From Novosphingobium sp. BW1 (GTDB lineage Bacteria; Pseudomonadota; Alphaproteobacteria; Sphingomonadales; Sphingomonadaceae): a DNA stretch of 64,000 nucleotides. The stretch covers positions 204,738-268,737 of the forward strand of contig NZ_VIRF01000063.1 of the NCBI RefSeq assembly GCF_008107685.1. Reading direction: 5' to 3'. The position numbers were made by a program, and so were the translations under genes. Positions 28,527 to 37,141 of the stretch are shown in pieces (position 1 is the stretch's first letter; each line of letters opens with the position of its first letter). Under the pieces are notes generated by a model. That model worked only from the letters and a program-made list of their open reading frames with translations. It made no database searches and had not been told where the DNA came from.

Positions 28527-28709
28527 CTAATGGCTATCAGCGCTGGCAAGCCAGTCGTGGCGCCATTGTTTATGCACTTTCCTGCGAATCGGCTTGTCGC
28601 AGTACTTGCAGTTTCCGACGAAATGCTGCCCATCCCAGTTCACGTGGGGGCGTACCGGTTCGTGTCGATTGAAAAGACATTTGAACAAGCCGATAATCGT
28701 TTTTGGCAT
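28527..28709 (-). CDS. small CxxC protein, possibly prophage or island gene
   Basis: The 60-residue open frame starts MPKTIIGLFKCLFNRHEP and contains CKYCDKPIRRK followed by a Trp/Arg-rich end. Similar short proteins with a single CxxC and an IRRK segment occur in prophages and islands; this is a resemblance from memory, not a firm family call. It abuts the right end of the IS5-type remnant. It may be a real gene of the inserted segment. Confidence 0.4.
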   Translation of the reverse strand: MPKTIIGLFKCLFNRHEPVRPHVNWDGQHFVGNCKYCDKPIRRKVHKQWRHDWLASADSH

Positions 28710-29079
28710 TGGCGACTCTTGTTGCGTGGTACCGGTAAATCGAAGCCGTGGTGATCAAGCGGTAGACATGTGGCTGCCCTTGCCTGCCAGTATTCCGTAT
28801 TGGCAAAACCTTTGGCGCGGGCGGGTGGTTTGGCCCTGCCTATGGCATCGGGATATGGGTATGTATGTGGCCCGATCGGGCCACAGCGTTCGATTTATTG
28901 CATCGTGCAAAGTGGGGCGCTCGCGGCCATCCGGGCAAGGTGACGATGGCAGCCCCGGCGGAGATTAGCGCAACGCTTCAAGCGGCCGTTTTGCAAACGT
29001 GCATTATTGAACTTATGGTAAATTTCTCTTAGCGATGAATGCGTTGTGCCGAGACTGTGCGAAGGGGTTGGCATAGGGG
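28710..29079. other. intergenic region upstream of the PAS/LuxR regulator
   Basis: I see no gene or RNA in this 370-bp stretch. It should contain the promoter of the regulator at 29107. Sequence between 28990 and 29040 is relatively AT-rich. Confidence 0.5.
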
Positions 29080-29106
29080 GTGCGCAGACAGGGGGATCGT
29101 GTCGCA

Positions 29107-30318
29107 ATGCATGCACGTGCAGTACGTTCGGATCATGAAAGCCATGGCTTGGGGGATCGCGCAAGCGGCGGGAACGCCACCCCTTGGGCGGCCGAGTTTT
29201 ATAGCGATGCACTAGCGGTTGCCGGCATCGGCGCCTGGTCCTGCGACTTGCGCGACGAGACGCTGACGTGGAGCCCGATGGTCTTCGATATCTTTGGCCT
29301 GCAACAGTCCGATCGCATCGAGCGCACCGATACGGTGGCGATGTATTGCGAAGAGTCCCGTGAAATGCTGCACCGGCTGCGCTCGTGCGCCATCGCCGAT
29401 TGCGGCACGTTCTCGCTGGAAGCCCGGATCATCCGGCCCGATGCCGAGGAACGCTGGATACGGGTGAAAGCGGCTACGCGCTCCCACCGGGGAAAGCCAC
29501 TCGCGTTATTCGGGACCAAGGAGGATATCACCAGCGCCCATATTCAGTGGACCTTGCAACGCGGCTCAGGGCAGTTCGACCCGCTGACCGGGTTGCCGAC
29601 GCGCGCCCAGTTTCAGGCCGATTTCCTCGATCTGGCGCCCGGAGGCGTCACACTGGCTGCCTTGAAGGCGCTCACCGTGTTCAGGATCGACAACCTGCGG
29701 GAGATCAACCGGCAGTGGGGTACTTCGGCCGGCGATGCCTGCCTGATCGCGCTGGCCCGGCGGCTTTCCGCGGGCAGTACCGGGATGCATATGCCAACAC
29801 GGCTTGGCGGCAGGACATTCGCGGTGCTCGCCAACGGTGCACGTCTGACGGGGCGCCGCGGTGCGCAGCAATTGCCGGAGGACTTTGCCGACGCGGTGCT
29901 GTGGCGCGGAACCTTCATTCCGCTCTCCCTCTCACTGGGAATCGCCAGCCTGATGCCGGGCCAGATGCCGACACCCGAGGCGCTGTTCGAGCAGGCCGCT
30001 CTGGCGCTTGATATTGCGGTCCGGCAATCGGGTGCCTCGCCGCGCGTGTCGGTGAGGACATGCGATGTGGCGGATCGTCGCGCGCCGCAATTTGCAGATC
30101 AAGCCAATCGCGCAGGCTGGGGCGGTCAATGGGGCCTTTCCCGGCGCGAGGCGCAAGTGCTGCGGCTGATCGTGCAGGGGCGGACCAATGATCAGATCGC
30201 CTGTTCGCTGGAATTATCGCCGCACACCGTCCGCAATTTCATCCGGCGCCTCTACATGAAGCTGGAGGTGAGCGGCCGGGTGGAGGCGGTACGTCTGGCA
30301 CTGGTTTCCGGTCTCTAG
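29107..30318 (+). CDS. PAS / degenerate GGDEF / LuxR-type HTH fusion regulator
   Basis: This 403-residue protein has three regions. Residues 35-145 form a PAS domain (IGAWSCDLRDETLTWSPMVF and LFGTKEDIT at its end). Residues 158-305 match a diguanylate cyclase domain (DPLTGLPTRAQF, FRIDNLREINRQWG), but the active-site GG(D/E)EF is GGRTF (234-238), so cyclase activity should be absent. Residues 343-403 are a LuxR-type helix-turn-helix (LSRREAQVLRLIVQGRTNDQIA, SPHTVRNFIRRLYMKL). The likely role is a cytoplasmic sensor-transcription factor. The start is uncertain: a GTG at 29080 is also possible. IS5-type elements lie on both sides. Confidence 0.82.
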   Translation: MHARAVRSDHESHGLGDRASGGNATPWAAEFYSDALAVAGIGAWSCDLRDETLTWSPMVFDIFGLQQSDRIERTDTVAMYCEESREMLHRLRSCAIADCGTFSLEARIIRPDAEERWIRVKAATRSHRGKPLALFGTKEDITSAHIQWTLQRGSGQFDPLTGLPTRAQFQADFLDLAPGGVTLAALKALTVFRIDNLREINRQWGTSAGDACLIALARRLSAGSTGMHMPTRLGGRTFAVLANGARLTGRRGAQQLPEDFADAVLWRGTFIPLSLSLGIASLMPGQMPTPEALFEQAALALDIAVRQSGASPRVSVRTCDVADRRAPQFADQANRAGWGGQWGLSRREAQVLRLIVQGRTNDQIACSLELSPHTVRNFIRRLYMKLEVSGRVEAVRLALVSGL

Positions 30319-30490
30319 TGGATTGATTTTGACATTTGAACGCGCCCTATCCGATAGCGTGCCAAATACCACTAGGCGGCGTGGACACAATCAATGCCGG
30401 CCGGAACGGCGGAAATAGGTGTGGTACGGACGTTTGCAAACATCGCTCATCGATAGCGGCTAACGCCCCTCCCTTCACAGACCTTTTGGG

Positions 30491-31511
30491 GGCTTTGTTG
30501 CGCAAACACCCAAGGGATTCCGTTGGTGAATCCAGTTGGTTAGGGTGCGGCGATGAGCAAACCGCCCCGGGCCCGCTACCGCACGACGAACGGGAAGTCC
30601 GACAATGCAGCGCTGGCGCAGAGAGGTTCGCTTCAGGTCTGGTTTGATCCCGGGATGCAATGGCCGTCCGCGCCCACCGGCAAGCGCGGGCGTCAGCCGG
30701 TGGTTTCGGAAGCCGCAATCCAGGCCTGCTTGACCCTGAAGGGCGTGTTCAAGCTCCCCTTGCGCCAGACCACCGGCATGGTTTCCAGCCTTCTCGAGAT
30801 GGCCGGGCTCGATTGGCCGGTGCCGGATTTCAGCACGCTGAGACAGAGGCAGAAGACCTTGCTTGTCGAGATTCCTTGCCAGCCCAGTTCCGAGCCGCTG
30901 CACCTGCTGATCGACAGCACGGGCATCAACGCGGTGGATGACGGGGAATGGTGCCGGCGCAAGCATAGCCCGTCCAAACGCCGCCAGTGGCGCAAGGTCC
31001 ACTTGGTGTGAACCTCGGATCGTTGGATATCCGCGTTATCGAAGTGACCGGAAGCCGGGTTGGCAATGCCCCCATGCTACCCGAACTGCGGGACCAGATC
31101 CCACCCGATCACGCCATCGCGAGCGTCAGCGCCGATGGTGCTTTCGACACAAGAACCTGTCACGAAGCCATTGCCGCGCGCGATGCCTGCGCCATCATTC
31201 CCGCCCGCAGCAATGCGCTGGCCTGGCCCCAGAGTACGCCGGGCGTTGCGGCCCGCAACGAAATCGTGCGCTCAAGCCAATAGTTTGGCAGGGCGATCTG
31301 GAAGCGATGGAGCGGCTGTCACCAGCGCAGCCAGGTCGAAACGAAAATGCATCGCTTCAAGCTGCTGGGCCAGCGCATCATGGCACGAGACTTCGATCGC
31401 CAGGTCGCCGAAATGCAAGTCCGCGCCGCCATCCTCAAACGCAGCGTGTCGCGTGACCCAATGCCATCAAAGGTCAACTGTTGAGCGGCGACTGATTTGC
31501 GCAACAAAGCC
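30491..31511 (+). mobile_element. IS5-family (IS903-type) insertion sequence, inactive
   Basis: Ends are GGCTTTGTTGCGCAAA at 30491 and the inverted GGCTTTGTTGCGCAAATC at 31511, giving 1,021 bp. The flanking nine bases (CCTTTTGGG and CGGCCAAAC) do not match, so no target duplication is visible. It is the longer relative of the 387-bp derivative at 13272. Confidence 0.88.
30553..31484 (+). pseudogene. IS903-type DDE transposase, frameshifted with a nonsense codon
   Basis: The first frame encodes MSKPPRARYRTTNGKSDN, then the catalytic Asp region LHLLIDSTGIN and KRRQWRKVHLV, ending at TGA near 31008 where one G is missing relative to the expected LGVN. The next frame gives VNLGSLDIRVIEVTGS and the second Asp in SADGAFDTRTCHEA, then meets an in-frame TAG at 31281. 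The rest (FGRAIWKRWSG, QVETKMHRFKLLGQRI with the catalytic Glu) continues in the same frame to 31484. Two lesions make the transposase non-functional. Confidence 0.85.
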
Positions 31512-31598
31512 CGGCCAAACGATCGACAAGGGTCGAACGGCGACGTTGCGGGTGAGTATAAGCGCCTGGTTCGCACTGCGCTCGACAGTTCGGGGAGC

Positions 31599-31618
31599 CC
31601 GGGGGCGATGGCTCTCGG
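31599..31618. repeat. REP-like hairpin R7 (GATG tetraloop)
   Basis: CCGGGGGC-GATG-GCTCTCGG is an 8-bp stem with two G-T wobbles, preceded by GCGCTCGACAGTTCGGGGAGC. It lies between the IS5-type element and the heparinase-family 3' end. Confidence 0.85.
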
Positions 31619-31657
31619 ATTTGTCTTTTCTTCCCATATTCAAGAGCCCCTGAGGGC

Positions 31658-33604
31658 TCAGCCCATCTTCTTGAAGAGCCAGCTGAAGGTGCCGCCGCCG
31701 CGTGAGGCGAGGCCCTGGAGGACGATCTGGTGGGTGGCCTGGGGGCGGCCCTGGCCATCGACCCAGAGCGAATCCTCGATCTCGACGGTGCCCGCGCCCG
31801 CGCGGAACTGCCAGTAGCTGCCGTCGGCAAGGACGAGGGCAGCGCCCTGGCCGTCCTCGGTGGGGGCGACGGTGACTTCGGGGGCGAGGTGGAAGCGGAT
31901 CGCAAAGCCCACCTTGCCACGCTTGGCCTTGCGCCCGGAGGGCAGCAGCATGTCCTCGCCGCGCAACTCGGTGCCGTCGTCGCGCAGGATCAGGATGCGG
32001 CGGTGGGTCAGCGTGTAGCGCTGGGCATAGCCGTTGTGGCTGGCCTCGAGCCGGGTCGCGCGTGCGCCGCTGTCGGTCTCCATCGTCTTACGGTCGACAT
32101 CGACGGCGGTGACGCCCTGGCCGATCGCGCCGTTGATGAGGATAGCGGTGGAATTGGCATCGTCGAGCGTGAGGGTGGAGTGCGCGGCGGTGGCGCGCAG
32201 ACCCTGGTCGAGCCGCGCGGGGACAAGCCCGCCCGCGCTTGCCGCGCCGCCGCAGTTGACGATCATGCGCTGGCGGTTGTGCGAGAATTCGAAGGCAAGG
32301 GTGGACGCACAGCCAAAGCGCCCGTCGCGCGGCATCGGCGGCGGGGCGGTGTCGAACTGCAGGATCGACTTGTGCGCGGCAACACGCTGGTAACCCCACT
32401 GGCGCACGTCGCGCAGCGGACGGGTGCGCACGCCGCTTGCCGCAATGAGGCCGTCGACGGTGTCGGCCGGAACCGCCCAGCCGCCCTGCCACGAGCCCAG
32501 CGAACCATCGCCATGGCACAACGCGAGGAGCGGGGGCACGAGCATCTCGATGACGTGCTCCATCGCCTCGGTGCTGTCGCGCCGGGTGGCCTGGTAGCAA
32601 TTGCGCAGGCGCACGAGGAGGGCGATCGCCTCCATCTGGGCGAGCGGGCTGCGCGAGAGGACACCGCCGTCATCGCCCATCAGTTCGCCCAGCGCCTTCA
32701 TTAGCCCGGCTTCGCCGTAGAGGCGGCGCGGGCGGCCTTCGGGCAGCAGCAGGCCGCAGGCGACAAGGCCGCACCAGCCCGCGACCGCGCCTAGCGAATC
32801 CTCGGCGTGGTGGACCTGCCGGTCGAGCCAGCGGGCGGTCTCGGCAATGTGGCGCAGCATGCGCACGCGCAGTGCCTTTTCGCCCGAGAGGATGAGAGGG
32901 GCATGGACCAGCCAGTTGAGCAGGCGCGCGCCAGTGTGCCCCACCGTCCAGGCCGGCCCACGGGTCGCCTTGCCGGTCTTGGTGGGGGCCCTGGGGTTGG
33001 CCTGAAGCCAGGAGGTGAGGATGCGTTCGGCCACGGGGGCGACCTGTTCGCGGGGCCCGCAAGCTTCGAGGTCGGCGAGCCAGGCGAAGCTGTGCACGGT
33101 GCGCTCGAGCGGGGGGGGGACGCGCGCCGCACCGCCGAAATCGACCTGGGTGATCGGCGTGCGCGCGCCATGAACAAGGAAATGTCCCGCGCGCAGCGCG
33201 GTGCCGGCTGCCTTGTCGCCCGGCACGGTGCCACGCACGGTGGCCAGCAGGCGCATGCGGGCCTTCTTGCCCATCGGAGCGGTCAGCATCGTGCCCGGCA
33301 CGCCCAGCTTGTAGGCAAAGCGGATCAGGCGTTCGCCCGCGCTGACGGTGGGCGCCGCAAAGTCGACCAGCGCAAGCGCGCGGCCGGTTTCGGACTGGTC
33401 GACCCCGACGACGGGGGGCTCGGCACCCTCGGGCACGGATGTATCTCCCAGAGGCGGGTCCACGCGGCGCGCGGCGCTGTCTTCTGCGGGTTTGTACATG
33501 GAGCCCTCCTCGACGCCCGGCTCGGCGGCGTCTGCCGGTAGCGGAACGGCCGAAGGGGGCTCCTGGTTGCGCGTGGCGGCGTCGAGGGGAAAATCGCGCC
33601 GCAC
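31658..33604 (-). CDS. heparinase II/III-family protein
   Basis: The 648-residue protein has an N-terminal alpha/alpha-toroid region and a C-terminal beta-sandwich of the Heparinase II/III family (FGCASTLAFEFSHNRQRMIVNCGG through ATAAHSTLTLDDANST). Family members cleave uronic-acid-containing polysaccharides; the substrate here is unknown and may be a surface or wall-associated glycan. No signal peptide is obvious. It starts 6 bp after the rpe stop, so the two are co-transcribed. An alternative in-frame start is possible. Confidence 0.88.
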   Translation of the reverse strand: MRRDFPLDAATRNQEPPSAVPLPADAAEPGVEEGSMYKPAEDSAARRVDPPLGDTSVPEGAEPPVVGVDQSETGRALALVDFAAPTVSAGERLIRFAYKLGVPGTMLTAPMGKKARMRLLATVRGTVPGDKAAGTALRAGHFLVHGARTPITQVDFGGAARVPPPLERTVHSFAWLADLEACGPREQVAPVAERILTSWLQANPRAPTKTGKATRGPAWTVGHTGARLLNWLVHAPLILSGEKALRVRMLRHIAETARWLDRQVHHAEDSLGAVAGWCGLVACGLLLPEGRPRRLYGEAGLMKALGELMGDDGGVLSRSPLAQMEAIALLVRLRNCYQATRRDSTEAMEHVIEMLVPPLLALCHGDGSLGSWQGGWAVPADTVDGLIAASGVRTRPLRDVRQWGYQRVAAHKSILQFDTAPPPMPRDGRFGCASTLAFEFSHNRQRMIVNCGGAASAGGLVPARLDQGLRATAAHSTLTLDDANSTAILINGAIGQGVTAVDVDRKTMETDSGARATRLEASHNGYAQRYTLTHRRILILRDDGTELRGEDMLLPSGRKAKRGKVGFAIRFHLAPEVTVAPTEDGQGAALVLADGSYWQFRAGAGTVEIEDSLWVDGQGRPQATHQIVLQGLASRGGGTFSWLFKKMG

Positions 33605-33609
33605 CGTGC

Positions 33610-34272
<663 letters not shown>

Positions 34273-34582
34273 GGATCTCGTGAAACTCCTCTAGCCATCC
34301 AGATACGGCACCCCATGTTGGGGCGACAAGGCAGGATCGGGCCGTTTTCCACACACGATGTGGGGTTTGCCTCCGATCCGGATCGACGCGCGGATAGCGT
34401 CTTTCGTCTCGCGTGCAAGCCCATCTTGGAGACTGTGTGCAGGGAGTGCTTGAAATTCAGTGCCTATTCAGCGCGTCAGACCTAAGAACCTCTATGAAGT
34501 CCCGGGCTTTGCTCGGGAGGGGCGCTGTCCGATGGGAGGATAGGCCGCCGGAAAAACGAGTTGTCTTGAGGATTGGATCGAC
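34273..34582. other. divergent promoter region between rpe and DUF2141
   Basis: No gene is apparent. A hairpin CCCGGGC-TTT-GCTCGGG (7-bp stem with one wobble) at 34501-34517 lies about 65 bp upstream of the DUF2141 start. It may be in the leader of that mRNA. Confidence 0.5.
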
Positions 34583-35074
34583 ATGATTCGACACAGAATG
34601 GGCGCGTTTGCGCTGGTCAGCCTTCTGGCCGTGGCAGCCGCGACACCCGCATCCGCGCAGTTTCGTAACGAGATTTCGAACGACCTGCGTAAGTGCACGA
34701 GCGCGAGCGGGCCGGGCCTGCTGGTCACGGTTGACGGGGTGAAGGCCTCGCGCGGGAACATGCGCGTGCAGTCCTACCGCGCGACCAAGGCCGACTGGCT
34801 CGAGAAGGGCCACTGGCTCTCGCGCATCGAGGTTCCGGCCAAGGCGGGCACGATGACCTTCTGCCTGCCCGTTCCGGGGCCGGGCACCTATGGGGTGGCG
34901 GTGCGCCATGATCTCAACGGCAACGGCAAGACCGACATCGCCGAGGATGGCGGGGCAATGTCCAACAACCCCTCGATCAACATCTTCAACCTGGGCAAGC
35001 CCAGCTACACCAAGGTCGGCGTCGAGGTCGGCTCCAAGGTGAAGTCGATCCGGGTGCAGATGAAGTACATGTAA
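34583..35074 (+). CDS. exported DUF2141 protein
   Basis: The 163-residue protein has a signal peptide (MIRHRMGAFALVSLLAVAAATPASAQ) and one DUF2141 domain. The C-terminal part contains DLNGNGKTDIAEDG, an EF-hand-like acidic loop that could bind calcium, and the IRVQMKYM final strand. It is probably periplasmic or outer-membrane associated; the function is unknown. It stands next to the lipid head-group cluster and may be part of it, though it is not clearly in an operon with it. Confidence 0.88.
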   Translation: MIRHRMGAFALVSLLAVAAATPASAQFRNEISNDLRKCTSASGPGLLVTVDGVKASRGNMRVQSYRATKADWLEKGHWLSRIEVPAKAGTMTFCLPVPGPGTYGVAVRHDLNGNGKTDIAEDGGAMSNNPSINIFNLGKPSYTKVGVEVGSKVKSIRVQMKYM

Positions 35075-35099
35075 GGGGAGCAGACAAAGCTTCTTTTCA

Positions 35100-35115
35100 A
35101 GGGGCCATCGCCCCT
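35100..35115. repeat. REP-like hairpin R5 (CATC tetraloop)
   Basis: AGGGGC-CATC-GCCCCT is a perfect 6-bp stem 25 bp after the DUF2141 stop. It pairs with R6 in opposite orientation about 110 bp away. Confidence 0.8.
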
Positions 35116-35225
35116 CGCCCCCCAACCGTCCTGCGCACTTCGTGCCGGAAGTGCCGTGGCGGACAGTCCCTTTTCTCTGCTGCACGCTGGCGTCCGGCCC
35201 ATCTGCGCTCGGCAGTTCGGGGAGC

Positions 35226-35245
35226 CCGAGGGCGATGGCCCTCGG
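35226..35245. repeat. REP-like hairpin R6 (GATG tetraloop)
   Basis: CCGAGGGC-GATG-GCCCTCGG is a perfect 8-bp stem preceded by GCGCTCGGCAGTTCGGGGAGC, the longest conserved flank of the family. It lies 18 bp beyond the 3' end of the MobA-like gene. Confidence 0.88.
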
Positions 35246-35263
35246 AAACCATCTTTCTGCTTA

Positions 35264-36064
35264 CTATGTCTTTCGCGCGGCAAGAATCGCGCGCACGTCG
35301 ACAAGGTCCGAGGGCTTGTCGACATCGACCGCGGCGAGGCCGTCGCGCGCGGCGACGCGCACCGCCGCAACCCCGATCCTGCCGCCGAGCCGGGCAATCG
35401 CCTCGGCCATGGTCAGGCGTCCCAGCGCAAAGCGCAGGAGGATGCCGGGCCCGAGGCGCAGCGCAATGCGCCAGGGGCGCTTGCGGTCGGCCTCGACGGC
35501 CTTCCAGGTCTCGATCGCAGCTTCCGCGCCGGGACGGGCGAGGAGAAACAGGTTGCAGCCCGACCAAGCGCCGTCGGCCATCTTTAGCCAGGTGCGCTTG
35601 CTGCCGGGCAGCGCCTTCTCCACCACCTCGCGCCGGGCAAGCAGAATTGCAACGTCCGCTGCCTCTCCCCCATCCGCCACGAAATCGGTGATCCACTGCG
35701 GGTCGAGCAGCGCGTGGTCGGCGGTGGTGACGAGCATTGGCGCGCCCAGGTGCGCGAACCCGGCAGCGACGCTGGCGCTGGGGCCTGCCTCGGCGGGCAG
35801 GACTTCGCAGCTCAGGTCCTGCGCCAGCGCGATCACTTCGGGTGTGCTGGTGATAACGGCGATGCGCGCGATTGCGGCGGCTTTGAGGGCGGCGACCACG
35901 CGCGCGAGCATCGGCTGTCCGTCAATCTCGATCAGCGCCTTGTGCGCGACGCCTTGTTCGCTGGCGAGGAGATCGGGCGCGCCGGGTCGCGAACCGGCCA
36001 GCACGAGAGCGCTCAGGGGGCGGGCCTGTGCGGGGGCGGGAGAGTCTTGGGGTGAAGATGTCAC
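35264..36064 (-). CDS. MobA-like nucleotidyltransferase
   Basis: This 266-residue GT-A-fold protein has the N-terminal nucleotide-binding ALVLAGSRPGAPD, a lysine in HKALIEIDGQPMLARVV, and a TTADHALLD metal-site aspartate segment. It probably activates a phosphorylated alcohol or sugar with NTP or CTP. The start overlaps the Tam41-like stop by 4 bp (ATGA), placing it last in a lipid kinase, Tam41-like, nucleotidyltransferase operon. Molybdenum cofactor synthesis is unlikely because no mo genes are near. The CDP-alcohol phosphatidyltransferase in the next operon is a plausible user of its product. Confidence 0.8.
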   Translation of the reverse strand: MTSSPQDSPAPAQARPLSALVLAGSRPGAPDLLASEQGVAHKALIEIDGQPMLARVVAALKAAAIARIAVITSTPEVIALAQDLSCEVLPAEAGPSASVAAGFAHLGAPMLVTTADHALLDPQWITDFVADGGEAADVAILLARREVVEKALPGSKRTWLKMADGAWSGCNLFLLARPGAEAAIETWKAVEADRKRPWRIALRLGPGILLRFALGRLTMAEAIARLGGRIGVAAVRVAARDGLAAVDVDKPSDLVDVRAILAARKT

Positions 36065-37068
36065 GCGGCGCGGTCGTCCGTCGTGTCGGGGGAGTTAGCG
36101 GCGGCGAGACTCGCGGCCTTACGTGCACGCCATACGCTCCACAGCACGCTGGGCGCGGCGAGCACGGGGTGACGTTCGCGCCAGGGCGTGATGAGGACGG
36201 GCACGCCGGTGTGGCGCTCGATCTTCCAGGCGGCGTAGCGCGCGGCGCCCTCGAACGTGGTCGAGGCCTTGATCAGGCGCAGCACGTTGTAGGGCTTGCC
36301 CAGCCGCTGGCGGCGCTGCCACCAGCTGAGGATACGGGCCTTTGCGGCCGCATCCAGCTCGGGCCGGATCGTGCCTTGGGGGCCGCCGCGCGCGAAGGGG
36401 ATCCCCTGCGCGACAAGGGCGAGCGGGAGCAGGCCATCGAAATGCTCGCGGTTGGCCGAGAGGATCGAATCCTCGCGCCCCGCCTTTTCGACACGGAATT
36501 CCGCCGCGTAGGTCGCGCGGAACAGCGCGCGCCAGTAGTCCTCAGGAGTGCCGCTGTCCGGGCCGAGTGCGACGGCAAGGCGTGCAGCGGTCTTCGCCGC
36601 GCCCGCGACGGCCTCTCCGGCGGTGCGCGAGGCGGCGCGGTCGTGGCTCCAGACCAGCGCGCTGGGCTGGACGAAGCGGGCCCAGATGGTGGTGTCGAGG
36701 CGCTCTCCGGCGGCGGCCGCGCGAAAAGTCTCGAGCGGCATCGTCGCGACCTTGGCGCGCAGGTCCGCGTCGGGCAGTGCGGTGCCGTCGGGCGCGGTGA
36801 CGGCGGGCGAGCAGCGCCATTCGTGGTAGCTGACGCGCGGCCAGATCTTCTCGACCTGCGGCGTGTCGGTCAGGACGTAGAAGTCGAGTACGCCGTCCAG
36901 CGAGCCGGTGCGCAGGTTCGATCCGTAGAACAGCACGGCAAGTACAGGCACGGCGGACTGTGCGGCAAGACGGTGCGCGAAAGCCGCCACAGCCGGTTCC
37001 ACCGGGCGTTCGAGTGCGGTCCGGATCCGCCCCAGGAGGTCTACGCTCATGTCCTTATGCTCAGGCAA
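36061..37068 (-). CDS. Tam41/MMP37-like nucleotidyltransferase (putative CDP-diacylglycerol-type synthase)
   Basis: The 335-residue protein has a nucleotidyltransferase-like segment at residues 45-66, FYGSNLRTGSLDGVLDFYVL, with Y48-G49-S50 and acidic residues D58 and D62, as in the mitochondrial phosphatidate cytidylyltransferase Tam41 (YGS...DFxV). Later TTIWARFVQPSALVW also resembles that family. Tam41 makes CDP-diacylglycerol from CTP and phosphatidate without the transmembrane CdsA fold. It follows the lipid kinase by 73 bp and overlaps the MobA-like gene, so it should activate the kinase product. The assignment is from motif resemblance and context. Confidence 0.68.
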   Translation of the reverse strand: MPEHKDMSVDLLGRIRTALERPVEPAVAAFAHRLAAQSAVPVLAVLFYGSNLRTGSLDGVLDFYVLTDTPQVEKIWPRVSYHEWRCSPAVTAPDGTALPDADLRAKVATMPLETFRAAAAGERLDTTIWARFVQPSALVWSHDRAASRTAGEAVAGAAKTAARLAVALGPDSGTPEDYWRALFRATYAAEFRVEKAGREDSILSANREHFDGLLPLALVAQGIPFARGGPQGTIRPELDAAAKARILSWWQRRQRLGKPYNVLRLIKASTTFEGAARYAAWKIERHTGVPVLITPWRERHPVLAAPSVLWSVWRARKAASLAAANSPDTTDDRAA

Positions 37069-37141
37069 GGCCGCCTCGAAATCAAGACAGATGGAGAAAC
37101 GGGTGGAAATGCCTGCGCCAGATGGCGCGTGCAGGGTGGGG

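Noticed and set aside
30482..31520. Target-site duplication around the IS903-type element
   Set aside because: The nine bases on either side do not match.
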